Below, piece after piece: positions 8,801 through 13,912 of a stretch of 13,912 nucleotides of DNA. The notes beneath the pieces are model-generated. The model had not been told where the DNA came from. It made no database searches and was given only the letters and a program-made list of their open reading frames with translations. The stretch is from assembly GCA_024405255.1 (NCBI GenBank), contig JAKSOY010000114.1, positions 1 through 13,912 of the forward strand. Reading direction: 5' to 3'. Source of the stretch: Kiritimatiellia bacterium. GTDB taxonomy: Bacteria > Verrucomicrobiota > Kiritimatiellia > RFP12 > UBA1067. Position 1 is the first letter of the stretch. Each line of letters begins with the position of its first letter. Made by a program: the position numbers and the translations under genes.

Positions 8801-9176
8801 GGCGGATGGCGTGGGGACGCTTGAGGCGGCAGGAGAGGGCGATGCGTTTACGCTCGTGCAGAACATCTGGAAGGAGAAGTCCTTCGACGCGCCGGCATTC
8901 CCCTCGGGCAAGAAGGCCCTCTCGTTGACGCTGCCTGAAGGGCTGACGCTCAAGTTCGGGGCGAAGGGCGTGGTGACCTGTGCGGGCAAGCTCGACGGCG
9001 AAAACGGAACGAAAGTTTCGGTGAGCGGAAGCACCCAGCTCGTCCTTGATGCCGAGGGCCAGGGCACGGTGTTGATCTACCTCGCGCCGAAGAAGAATTT
9101 CGGCGGTTTCATCCAATGCGTGCCGCTCGCGTGTGAAGTCGTCGACGGCGTGGTGACACAGGTCGGACTTCGATAG
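5865..9176 (+). CDS. Large secreted protein: two LamG-like domains, Ig-like modules, InlB-like repeat
   Basis: 1103 aa, secreted: a basic N-terminus and hydrophobic stretch (about 11-31) form a signal peptide. Two tandem LamG/concanavalin-A-like domains follow at about 56-285 and 299-527. They share GQALYVPA, a GLP-x-EKG-x-IEFWAKI segment, a HY-x-x-KWN segment and a WDSDV ending, so they arose by duplication. An acidic DPTDDPTDDP linker (near 533-542) leads to He_PIG-type putative Ig modules (about 547-630 and 632-715; FSATTGRLTGTPKKPGVYPL is typical), then an InlB-B/Flg_new-like repeat (about 716-786, with KGYAVLGWY). A third divergent Ig-like unit reaches about 895. The last 200 residues begin GSYDGVYSLEGEVAGRVTL and resemble a beta domain common at the ends of secreted proteins in Kiritimatiellota/Lentisphaerota. 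No LPXTG, autotransporter barrel or obvious sorting tag is seen. It probably binds or displays carbohydrate outside the cell. Its position between a methyltransferase and a GH20 enzyme supports a glycan-related role (inference). Confidence 0.87.
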   Translation: MKKSLRLPMMTIRLLKVRLTSVLAVLLLNAWGDIESTNNVGYTTGADGTQQLVKVVYYNSFDSAEQVAHPAFGPTSICWNVELRDGKKGQALYVPANTPTIGIPFTQGLPQEKGCIEFWAKILPSGASFYDSGNPRFFMFNPKNKPDKMESAFSWLELNGNNGCGQSGWIFAFFSVFKTSHTWGSGSSYPEVFGDLDYRDWHHYVIKWNVDGLSDDATTAIRFSVDNETKIAFSTSEVDPNLLKSYLSKSFEMYWPRPDGDPVSFQKSNVPFLLDELTIWDSDVTESVPPSPSQPAAGSLVYYSTLDSATAVTQPEVGAAGICESSATFGTGKSGQALYVPAGVTVAKIPFPHGLPIEKGLIEFWAKIDTANPTYSSGGNPLFFSFNRTKPDINGNMGTSVTFLEINSNNGWGGSGFSFVLGDIFSSPGVSGWSNAYASLFGESGDQTWHHYELKWNIAGLAEDSQSVCLLKVDGAVKTKTALEKLKVASFKEAMDYPCELTFSYRPNDYSRVPFWIDEFKIWDSDVIGSVVDPTDDPTDDPVAEGLVLSNIAKSYPAGLEIEPIAVTYTGAAEKAKVSVSGLPQGLVFKNGVIAGVPDLPGESTVVVTVKSGSVAVATRTVTIRVSNYADDLVSGLADAYGPFVPGEPLDLDLAPVAGWKAAHALPSGLSFSATTGRLTGTPKKPGVYPLVFTRKVGFALRAVSTLVTIAPLRQVKVEAEGEGTVKGAGAYLAHARVTLTAKAAKGYAVLGWYRGEERVSRDASFAYTVGTEAEQTLVAKFVTQEADRASIGVALGETALDPVEALVVTNYQGVAVSWPLACDALTKPTVSVSGLPSGLSFKDGLLKGASTTASTRDKAGTYKPKTAKVTVKTLGGTTAKYAIDFVTLPRPVWAAGSYDGVYSLEGEVAGRVTLTLSPNGKASGKIWTTVDGAAVTATLTAPMITAYDADSDTFRIEATCAVKKQPDQTIVFTLATREADGVGTLEAAGEGDAFTLVQNIWKEKSFDAPAFPSGKKALSLTLPEGLTLKFGAKGVVTCAGKLDGENGTKVSVSGSTQLVLDAEGQGTVLIYLAPKKNFGGFIQCVPLACEVVDGVVTQVGLR

Positions 9177-9186
9177 GGGGTGTGAT

Positions 9187-11016
9187 ATGCCGAAAGTCGT
9201 TCTTGCATTTGTCTTGGTGCCGCTGATGGCGCTCGCGCAGGGGGTGAATGATGTCATCCCGCGTCCGGAACGCGTTGAGGCGACGGGTGGAACCTGTACT
9301 TTGAATGCATTGACGCTGCAGGTGCAGAACGCCGCCTGGCGGAATGATCTGGCCGAGATGGTCGCGTTGAAGCTGGGAGTGCCGACGGGATTGTCGGTCA
9401 AACCGACGGGCGATACGGCCTGGCTGCGTTTCCTGGACGATCCTGCCGAGAAGCCGGATGCCTATTCGCTGACCGTCGATGCCGCCGGGGTGACGTCGCG
9501 TGCGTCCTCGTATGGCGGACATTTCTATGCGCTGCAGACGCTTCTTCAGCTCTTGCCGCGCGAGGTAAAGTCGCGTTCGGCGGTCAAGGGCGTTGCGTGG
9601 CAGGTCCCCTGTGTACGCATCCATGATGCGCCGCGTTTCGGCTGGCGCGGCATGATGCTCGATGTCTCCCGCCATTGGTTTACCAAGGACGAGGTGAAGG
9701 CGTTCATCGATGAAATCGCCGAATACAAGTTCAATGTCTTCCACTGGCATCTCACCGACGATCAAGGGTGGCGAATCCAGATCGATTCGTATCCGAATTT
9801 GACCGCGAAAGCGTCGAAGCGCGCGTATCGGGCGGGTCCGTGGTGGAGCTACGAACCGCAGCAGGACGGCGAACCGGCCGACTATGGCGGGTTCTACACG
9901 AAGGACGACATCCGCGAAGTAGTCGCCTACGCGGCGAAGCGCAATGTTGACATCATGCCCGAGGTCGACGTACCGGGGCATTCGCTCGCCGCGCTTGTCG
10001 CCTATCCGGAACTCGCCTGCCTCAAGGCGCCGACGAAGGTCAATGTGGGCAACAAGTTCTATGGCATCGACGAGAATTCGCTCTGCGCGGGCAATGATGC
10101 CACCTACAAGTTCCTTGAAGCGGTATTCGGCGAATTGACCGAGCTGTTTCCGTTCGCATATGTGCACATGGGCGGCGACGAATGCTTCAAGGGATTCTGG
10201 AAGAAGTGTCCCAAATGCCAGAAGCGAATCGCCGATGAAAAGCTCAAGGACGTCAATGGACTGCAAAGCTATCTGGTGCGGCGTGTGGAGAAGATCTTGC
10301 TCAAGAAGGGGAAGAAACTCGTCGGCTGGGATGAAATTCTCGATGGCGGACTCGCCGACAGCGCGACTGTGATGTCCTGGCGCGGGACGAAGGGCGGTAT
10401 TCGTGCGGCCAAGGCGTGCCATCCCGTCATCATGACGCCGCATCAGCAGTGCTATCTCGATCTCTATCAGGGCGAACCCTTGGCGGAACCGTGTACCTAT
10501 TCGATGTGCCGTCTGAGTACCTGCTACAACTTCGAGCCGGTGCCGAAAGGCATTGACGCCAAGTACATCCTGGGTGGACAGGGCAATCTGTGGGCGGAGT
10601 CGGTCCCGACGTTCCGTCATGCCGAGTACATGAGCTGGCCGCGGGGGTGGGCGCTCGCCGAGACCTTCTGGAGCCAGCCGACGCAGAAGAACTGGATGGA
10701 TTTTGTCCGTCGAGTGGAAGAGCACTTCAGTCGTGCGCAAGTCGCCGACGTCAACTTTGCCGGCTGCAGCATGTACAATGCCATCCTTTCGGTGAAGAAA
10801 GATCCGGCGAAGGGACGTATCCTTTCGCTGGGAAGCGAGATTCCGGATGTCGTCTACTACTACACATTTGACGAGACCAACCCCGACCACCACTCGCCGC
10901 GCTACTCGGCGCCCTTGACAGTGCCGAAGAACGCGCGCTTCTTCAAGGTGCAGGGTTACCGCCAAGGACGCAAGGTCGGCAGCCTCATCCAATTCGAAAT
11001 CGAAAAGCTCAAGTAG
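9187..11016 (+). CDS. Secreted GH20 beta-N-acetylhexosaminidase
   Basis: A 609-aa glycoside hydrolase family 20 enzyme, expected to release terminal beta-GlcNAc or GalNAc from glycans such as mucin, chitin fragments or N-glycans. An N-terminal signal peptide (about 1-18, ending ALAQG) indicates export. A GH20b-like alpha/beta domain (about 20-140, with SSYGGHFYALQTLLQLL) precedes the catalytic TIM barrel. The barrel shows FGWRGMMLDVSRHWF (151-165, substrate-binding arginine R154), FHWHLTDDQGWR (185-196), and the catalytic Asp-Glu pair D331-E332 in HMGGDE, the substrate-assisted mechanism of the family. GGQGNLWAE (463-471) forms the far side of the pocket. The C-terminal 60 residues, with IPDVVYYYTFDETNP (552-566), resemble a chitobiase/hexosaminidase C-terminal domain. 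AGGGGG at 9175-9180, six bases before the ATG, is the ribosome-binding site. Only 10 bp separate it from the upstream gene, so the two are cotranscribed. Exact substrate is unknown. Confidence 0.95.
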   Translation: MPKVVLAFVLVPLMALAQGVNDVIPRPERVEATGGTCTLNALTLQVQNAAWRNDLAEMVALKLGVPTGLSVKPTGDTAWLRFLDDPAEKPDAYSLTVDAAGVTSRASSYGGHFYALQTLLQLLPREVKSRSAVKGVAWQVPCVRIHDAPRFGWRGMMLDVSRHWFTKDEVKAFIDEIAEYKFNVFHWHLTDDQGWRIQIDSYPNLTAKASKRAYRAGPWWSYEPQQDGEPADYGGFYTKDDIREVVAYAAKRNVDIMPEVDVPGHSLAALVAYPELACLKAPTKVNVGNKFYGIDENSLCAGNDATYKFLEAVFGELTELFPFAYVHMGGDECFKGFWKKCPKCQKRIADEKLKDVNGLQSYLVRRVEKILLKKGKKLVGWDEILDGGLADSATVMSWRGTKGGIRAAKACHPVIMTPHQQCYLDLYQGEPLAEPCTYSMCRLSTCYNFEPVPKGIDAKYILGGQGNLWAESVPTFRHAEYMSWPRGWALAETFWSQPTQKNWMDFVRRVEEHFSRAQVADVNFAGCSMYNAILSVKKDPAKGRILSLGSEIPDVVYYYTFDETNPDHHSPRYSAPLTVPKNARFFKVQGYRQGRKVGSLIQFEIEKLK

Positions 11017-11145
11017 ACGTCCATTTGCGTAAAGGGGCCTCTCCACTTGAAGGGGGCACGCATCGCAGGGGATGGGGCCTTGGAATGCCAGACGCATCCT
11101 TTTGATTCGGTATTGCCGAATAAATGTGGACGGGTGACCCAGAAA

Positions 11146-11211
11146 CGGTAGGGCGCGTTCTCCGAACGCGCCGCAATGCCAGGCCCTAGGACAATCGTCT
11201 GCAATTCTTTG
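11146..11211 (+). repeat. 66-bp dispersed repeat with hairpin, copy 2
   Basis: Gap-free match to 3050-3115 at about 76 % identity by hand count. The hairpin is GGCGCGTT (11152-11159), loop CTCCG (11160-11164), AACGCGCC (11165-11172), a perfect 8-bp stem. Compared with copy 1 the inner stem changes AG/CT to GT/AC (and adds T/A), so pairing is kept while sequence changes. The flanking CGGTAG before and GCAATG after the hairpin are constant. Like copy 1 it lies downstream of a gene on the same strand (130 bp after the GH20 stop). Confidence 0.75.
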
Positions 11212-11245
11212 CAGCACGCTCGGTTGTTCCCTATCCGCGCCGACC

Positions 11246-11275
11246 GGCTGTGTTCGCCGAACGCACCGCAGAATG
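11246..11275 (+). repeat. Degenerate third copy of the repeat hairpin core
   Basis: GTGTTCGCCGAACGCACCGC (11250-11269) resembles the core of copy 2 (GCGTTCTCCGAACGCGCCGC) with three substitutions, followed by AGAATG against AATG. It keeps a short GTTC/GAAC stem. The rest of the repeat is not recognisable, so this may be a decayed copy or chance. Confidence 0.35.
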
Positions 11276-11392
11276 GCGTCAATGAACAACCCCCGCACGC
11301 CACCGCGTCACGAGAAGCCGCCTTTGAATTTCATGTGCGTGTCACGAAAGCATTGATGCTCGGCTCGAATGAAATTACTCCGCACCGTAATT

Positions 11393-11421
11393 TTGCATCT
11401 GCCTCTCGCTTGTGCTATAAT
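11393..11421 (+). promoter_or_regulatory. Extended -10 promoter starting transcription at the ATG
   Basis: TGCTATAAT at 11413-11421, with TTGCAT (11393-11398) as a possible -35 at a 17-bp spacing. Counting seven bases from the end of the hexamer puts the transcription start at 11428, which is the A of the start codon. Confidence 0.65.
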
Positions 11422-11427
11422 TTTTCC

Positions 11428-12357
11428 ATGTCAACCACATCCTCAAACGATTTCCGGGCGAAGTACGGCGCTCTTGAAGACGCCGTCTACGCTGCGCGCG
11501 CGAAGCGGGCCGCCAACAAGCGCCTCCGCGACGACGAACGCCGACGTGCGTTCGGTGACCTCTGCGAGGCCTCCGAGGGCCGCGCCAAGATCTGGCGCCG
11601 CGACGACGTGCCGCTCTCCGAACTCGTCGCACTGGCCGACGGCGATGTCTGGCTTCTCCAGACCCTCGCACGTTGGGTACGCCTTACGGCGACGCAACGT
11701 ATCTCGCGTTTGCGCCACGCGGTGAATCGTCCGGCCTACTATGAACGGGAGCGTGCGCGACGCCAAGCGCTGGCGGCCGTTCGTCGGTCGACCGCAAGAC
11801 GCACGACCGAGAATCCCCGCCCCACGAAGGAGCAGGTGCTTGAGGCCTTCCTCAAGGCGAAGAACTCGAACGAGGACATGATCCGCTTCGGCTCGCTGCT
11901 CGAGGACCTCGCGTGCTATGTGGACAGTACGCTCTTGCGCGATTCGACGGGCGCGATTGTCGGTCGCCGCGGCGGGATCAAGGCGTGGCTGCAGACGAAT
12001 CTTCCCGCGCTCTATCTCAAGTATTCGACCGTGATGCGCTACAAGGCGGCGGCGAAAAAGCTCAAACAGCTATGCGAGTTGCCGGACCCCGTGCCGGCGG
12101 AACGCATCGTGGCGCCGACGCCGCGAGCCGATGAACCGCCAGTGGTTCTGCGCTCGCGTGCAATCTACCTTGAGGTGGTCGCAGGCGCAACGAAGAGCCG
12201 CACCGCCTTCCTGGATCGGCTCGACGCCTTCCTCGACCCCGAACGGGTGGAGGAGGCGACGACGCTTAAAGCGTGGCGTGAAAGGTACGCGCGCGAGATT
12301 ACAGTGCGGAGTAGAAGAAAATGGCGTAGCCGACTATGGAAGAGCCGATCGGCGTAG
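11428..12357 (+). CDS. Hypothetical basic protein
   Basis: I do not recognise this 309-aa protein. It is rich in Arg, Lys and Ala, has no signal peptide or membrane segment, and looks mostly helical. Three parts can be seen: a charged N-terminal helical region (about 10-125) with several Arg/Lys clusters, a linker (125-135), and a more ordered block (135-217) with FGSLLEDLACYVD, then GIKAWLQTNLPALYLKYSTV followed by MRYKAAAKKLKQL, which could be a DNA- or RNA-binding fold. A proline-rich link (219-237) leads to a last helical segment and a very basic tail (293-308). The start at 11428 is taken because the -10 box ends six bases before it and no ribosome-binding site precedes it; frames extending further upstream would not be on this transcript. 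The structured RNA starts 90 bp after its stop. A nucleic-acid-binding role is inference from charge only. Confidence 0.72.
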   Translation: MSTTSSNDFRAKYGALEDAVYAARAKRAANKRLRDDERRRAFGDLCEASEGRAKIWRRDDVPLSELVALADGDVWLLQTLARWVRLTATQRISRLRHAVNRPAYYERERARRQALAAVRRSTARRTTENPRPTKEQVLEAFLKAKNSNEDMIRFGSLLEDLACYVDSTLLRDSTGAIVGRRGGIKAWLQTNLPALYLKYSTVMRYKAAAKKLKQLCELPDPVPAERIVAPTPRADEPPVVLRSRAIYLEVVAGATKSRTAFLDRLDAFLDPERVEEATTLKAWRERYAREITVRSRRKWRSRLWKSRSA

Positions 12358-12411
12358 GGACAGTATGGGATCTCCATCCATTCCGCATCCATTGCGCGAC
12401 ACGGTTTGGAC

Positions 12412-12441
12412 TTGATCCCGGAGGCTGTTTTGATGTATAAT
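12412..12441 (+). promoter_or_regulatory. Promoter of the structured RNA
   Basis: TTGATC (12412-12417), an 18-bp spacer, and a perfect TATAAT (12436-12441) preceded by TGATG. It has the best -35/-10 pair in the window. The predicted transcription start is 12448, a G that is also the first base of a hairpin, which supports the placement. Confidence 0.65.
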
Positions 12442-12447
12442 CTTTTT

Positions 12448-12692
12448 GTCTCTTGAGGGTAACTTGGGAGACATCCATAGCGCGTAAACTGAGAAGACGC
12501 ATGTCCTCTCCACCTGCGCGCGTTCGCTTTAGCGTTCTCGTTGCAAATCGGGCCAGGAAACTTAGGAACTTTCTCTCGAACACGATTTGTACACGAAAGC
12601 GCGCCTCATTCAGGGGCGCGCCTTTCGGGTACAGTGTTCGATAGGCTTCCTAAGGCCTCCTGGCGCTGCCCGAATGGGCGCGTCCGTTTTTT
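12448..12692 (+). ncRNA. Candidate structured small RNA (about 245 nt)
   Basis: Bounded by a promoter and a strong intrinsic terminator, with no credible ORF inside. Pairings found by eye, in order: (a) GTCTC 12448-12452 with GAGAC 12468-12472; (b) GCGCG 12480-12484 with CGCGC 12517-12521, enclosing GAGAAGAC 12491-12498 and GTCCTCTC 12503-12510 around a GCAT loop; (c) CGCT/AGCG at 12525-12534; (d) a rod of about 110 nt: CCAGGA 12553-12558 with TCCTGG 12658-12663, TTAGGAA 12562-12568 with TTCCTAA 12647-12653, TCGAACAC 12576-12583 with GTGTTCGA 12634-12641, GTAC 12589-12592 with GTAC 12629-12632, and GAAAGCGCGCC 12595-12605 with 12615-12626 around one bulge. The nested register of five helices is unlikely by chance. 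It lacks the hallmarks I know of tmRNA, RNase P RNA and SRP RNA, and does not show the end-to-end closing stem of 6S RNA. It could be a free RNA or a regulatory leader of the downstream gene. Confidence 0.6.
12662..12692 (+). terminator. Intrinsic terminator of the structured RNA
   Basis: GGCGC-T-GCCC (12662-12671), loop GAAT, GGGCGCGTC (12676-12684), then CG and six T (12687-12692). The stem has nine pairs with one bulged T and one G-U pair. The outer two bases also belong to the outermost helix of the preceding rod, so the two structures compete, as in an attenuator. Confidence 0.75.
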
Positions 12693-12730
12693 GTCGCTTG
12701 AATGCGAGAGCCTAGTCGGGCCTTCAACTC

Positions 12731-12835
12731 AGCAGCACCAACCACACAGAATGAGTAAGAAGGGCTCTGTAAGGCGAGTGTACCATTTGGTACCCTCTGC
12801 CATACTTTTTCTTACGCCTGTGGTTGGGTGCTGCT
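12731..12835 (+). repeat. 105-bp imperfect hairpin/inverted repeat
   Basis: Nested pairing over the whole element: AGCAGCACC 12731-12739 with GGTGCTGCT 12827-12835; AACCACA 12740-12746 with TGTGGTT 12819-12825 (one bulged G); an 8 x 3 internal loop; GTAAGAA 12755-12761 with TTCTTAC 12809-12815; and an inner arm GGCGAG-T-GTACC 12773-12784 with 12789-12801 around a four-base loop. There is no U-run after it. The stop codon upstream of the next gene's open frame (TAA, 12835-12837) lies at its edge. It may be a mobile miniature element, a protein-binding site or a structured 5' leader. Confidence 0.6.
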
Positions 12836-12924
12836 AAGGTGTGTCGGGGGGTGCCTCTAATCTAAAAAGAGAGTGCGCCTCGTTGAAGAAGAACCAAAAT
12901 AGTTCCGAGCTCGAGTTCTCGGAA

Positions 12925-13912
12925 ATGCTGAAGAGTCCGTGCAAGGTCTTTCATGGGACGTCTTACGCATTTGACTGTACGCGGATGGAAGATCGCGGCA
13001 AAGGGTTTTGGTTCACACGGAACAAAATCGATGCCGAGAATTATGCTCAACATGGAGCAGACCGAACCAAGGGAACACCACGGACATTCGAGGCATGGGT
13101 TCGACTGGATAAAGTACTCGACCTTGGTAATCTTTATGATCGAGCTACGGATGAGGTCCTCATGGATCTCGCGCATGATGCGCACCTTCGTCTTAATGTC
13201 TTATTCCAACTTCGCGAAAATTGCCAGCACGGGGAAACGGAAGAGCCTTACCTCTTTGAGATCACGAACACGCCTGATTTCCTCGGACTTGTAAAAGGGC
13301 GATTCGAAGGAATGTGCGGTGTTGAGGTTGGTTGCGACGGGCATGAGTTTGATGTTTGCTGCGTTTACAGCAAGAAGAATGTCTATTTCCAACCTGATGA
13401 TGAGACGGCTGTTCAGAAAGTCGATGTCGGTATCGTTGACGCGGATTTGCTTGATCACGGTACTCGCCATCCCAACTTGGCGCTGATGAAGTTGAGCGGA
13501 TGGTATAACAAGGTCAGGCGCGAGGGTAGTCATGTTTATTATCCGGCTGAGGGAGAACGAAAAGCACGCCTCGTATCCGAGGACGATCTGGCCGCGTGTC
13601 GGACACTTGTGGATTTGGTGGGGCCAACTTCGAAAAGCCGATTTGGAAAACTTGTCATTTCAAAAGTGTTTGATTTTAGTCAGCTGCCGTTGATCCTTCA
13701 GGAAGCATTTGTTTCAGGGAAAATGACTGAAGGAACGTCAGATCTTGTTGTCTACAAAAATACGAATCCGCGTATAATCTATGGTGGTACGGGATTTGTT
13801 AAACGGTTAGAACGGTTGCCGAATGATTTGCCGGAAGAGATCGAACACCATTTCCCAGACTATCATCTCTACGATGAATTCGTGAAACGGGAATATGTGT
13901 TCTTGGGGAAGA
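12925..13912 (+). CDS. ADP-ribosyltransferase-like domain fused to radical-SAM family protein (partial)
   Basis: An uninterrupted frame runs off the window after 329 codons. Residues about 6-157 resemble ADP-ribosyltransferases of the ART-PolyVal/DUF3990 kind: VFHGTS at 8-13 (NAD-binding His-Gly-Thr), GKGFWFTRNKIDAENYA at 25-41, and a closing VEVGCDGHEFDVCCVYSKKN segment at 133-152. Residues about 166-329 match the N-terminal part of a radical-SAM/B12-binding-like family I associate with phages and gut bacteria: VDVGIVDADLLDHGTRHPNL (166-185) then ALMKLSGWY, VISKVFDF (244-251), IYGGTGF (285-291) and DLPEEIEHHFPDYHLYDEF (301-319). In that family the CxxxCxxC iron-sulfur motif follows shortly after this point, so it should lie just past the window. 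The start is uncertain: ATG 12925 has little ribosome-binding signal; in-frame TTG at 12883 (with AGAGAG nine bases before it) and GTG at 12841 are alternatives. Codon use is more AT-rich than in the GC-rich genes. Joining these two activities in one chain suggests a nucleotide- or macromolecule-modifying role, possibly from a phage or other mobile element (inference). Confidence 0.75.
   Translation, partial: MLKSPCKVFHGTSYAFDCTRMEDRGKGFWFTRNKIDAENYAQHGADRTKGTPRTFEAWVRLDKVLDLGNLYDRATDEVLMDLAHDAHLRLNVLFQLRENCQHGETEEPYLFEITNTPDFLGLVKGRFEGMCGVEVGCDGHEFDVCCVYSKKNVYFQPDDETAVQKVDVGIVDADLLDHGTRHPNLALMKLSGWYNKVRREGSHVYYPAEGERKARLVSEDDLAACRTLVDLVGPTSKSRFGKLVISKVFDFSQLPLILQEAFVSGKMTEGTSDLVVYKNTNPRIIYGGTGFVKRLERLPNDLPEEIEHHFPDYHLYDEFVKREYVFLGK

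Larger units (their letters stand above)
11017..11412 (+). other. Intergenic region with hairpins, no gene
   Basis: No convincing coding sequence. It holds a small hairpin (ATTCGG 11105-11110, CCGAAT 11116-11121) with no U-run, the second 66-bp repeat (11146-11211) and a degenerate hairpin resembling the repeat core (11246-11275). No intrinsic terminator for the GH20 operon is obvious. A long open frame starting at 11176 is only an upstream extension of the gene that starts at 11428. Confidence 0.6.

Noticed and set aside
11176..11427. Upstream extension of the basic protein to 11176
   Set aside because: It runs through the 66-bp repeat and intergenic hairpins and lies before the predicted transcription start.
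12453..12644. 63-codon frame starting with TTG inside the RNA
   Set aside because: Rare start, no ribosome-binding site, no recognisable domain, and it crosses strong stem-loops; the RNA reading explains the segment better.
12731..12835. Integron attC site
   Set aside because: The right arm contains GTTGGGT, matching GTTRRRY, but the left arm (CACCAAC) does not match RYYYAAC, the pairing extends beyond the core, and no integrase or cassette array is present.
13773..13778. TATAAT promoter inside the last gene
   Set aside because: It is a coding coincidence within the radical-SAM family segment (codons for Arg-Ile-Ile), with no gene starting after it.
1..13912. CRISPR arrays, tRNA or rRNA genes, insertion sequences
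   Set aside because: No regularly spaced direct repeats, tRNA-like cloverleaf, rRNA segment or transposase frame was found on either strand.

Overview
The window looks like a chromosomal piece of an anaerobic, probably gut-associated bacterium of the PVC group. Kiritimatiellota is the best guess and Lentisphaerota the alternative. The guess rests on one very large secreted protein that combines LamG-like lectin folds, putative-Ig (He_PIG) modules, an InlB-like repeat and a C-terminal G-x-YDG beta domain, next to a secreted GH20 hexosaminidase and a sigma-54 activator. There is no rRNA or ribosomal protein gene here, so the assignment is inference. All convincing genes lie on the + strand; the long minus-strand frames are GC-driven shadows.

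Layout. (1) 93-3029: a promoter, then rfbH (the PLP/[2Fe-2S] CDP-4-keto-6-deoxyglucose 3-dehydrase of deoxysugar synthesis), overlapping by one base a sigma-54 enhancer-binding regulator with an unassigned N-terminal half. (2) 3030-3263: a spacer holding one copy of a 66-bp repeat with a hairpin. (3) 3264-5067: a very GC-rich AAA-ATPase-like/PD-(D/E)XK gene, apparently read from a leaderless transcript. (4) 5131-11016: a probable operon of a SAM methyltransferase, the secreted multidomain protein and the GH20 enzyme, with gaps of 26 and 10 bases. This points to handling of envelope or host glycans. (5) 11017-11427: a spacer with the second copy of the 66-bp repeat and a degenerate third hairpin. 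(6) 11428-12357: an unrecognised basic protein, again predicted to be leaderless. (7) 12412-12692: a promoter, about 245 nt of strongly structured non-coding sequence and an intrinsic terminator, which I read as an undescribed small RNA gene or leader. (8) 12731-12835: a separate long imperfect hairpin. (9) About 12925 to the window end: an incomplete gene fusing an ADP-ribosyltransferase-like fold to the front part of a radical-SAM family protein of a type I associate with phages and gut bacteria.

Two features recur. The first is an almost invariant -10 element (TGnTATAAT) in front of the separately transcribed protein genes. In two cases it sits so close to the ATG that the mRNA should start at or next to the start codon. 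The second is the 66-bp repeat, whose hairpin arms differ between copies in a compensatory way around a constant CTCCG loop. The most novel part is the last 1.5 kb: structured RNA, long hairpin and ART/radical-SAM fusion. No homology search was possible. Family names come from recognising motifs, and secondary structures were paired by eye.
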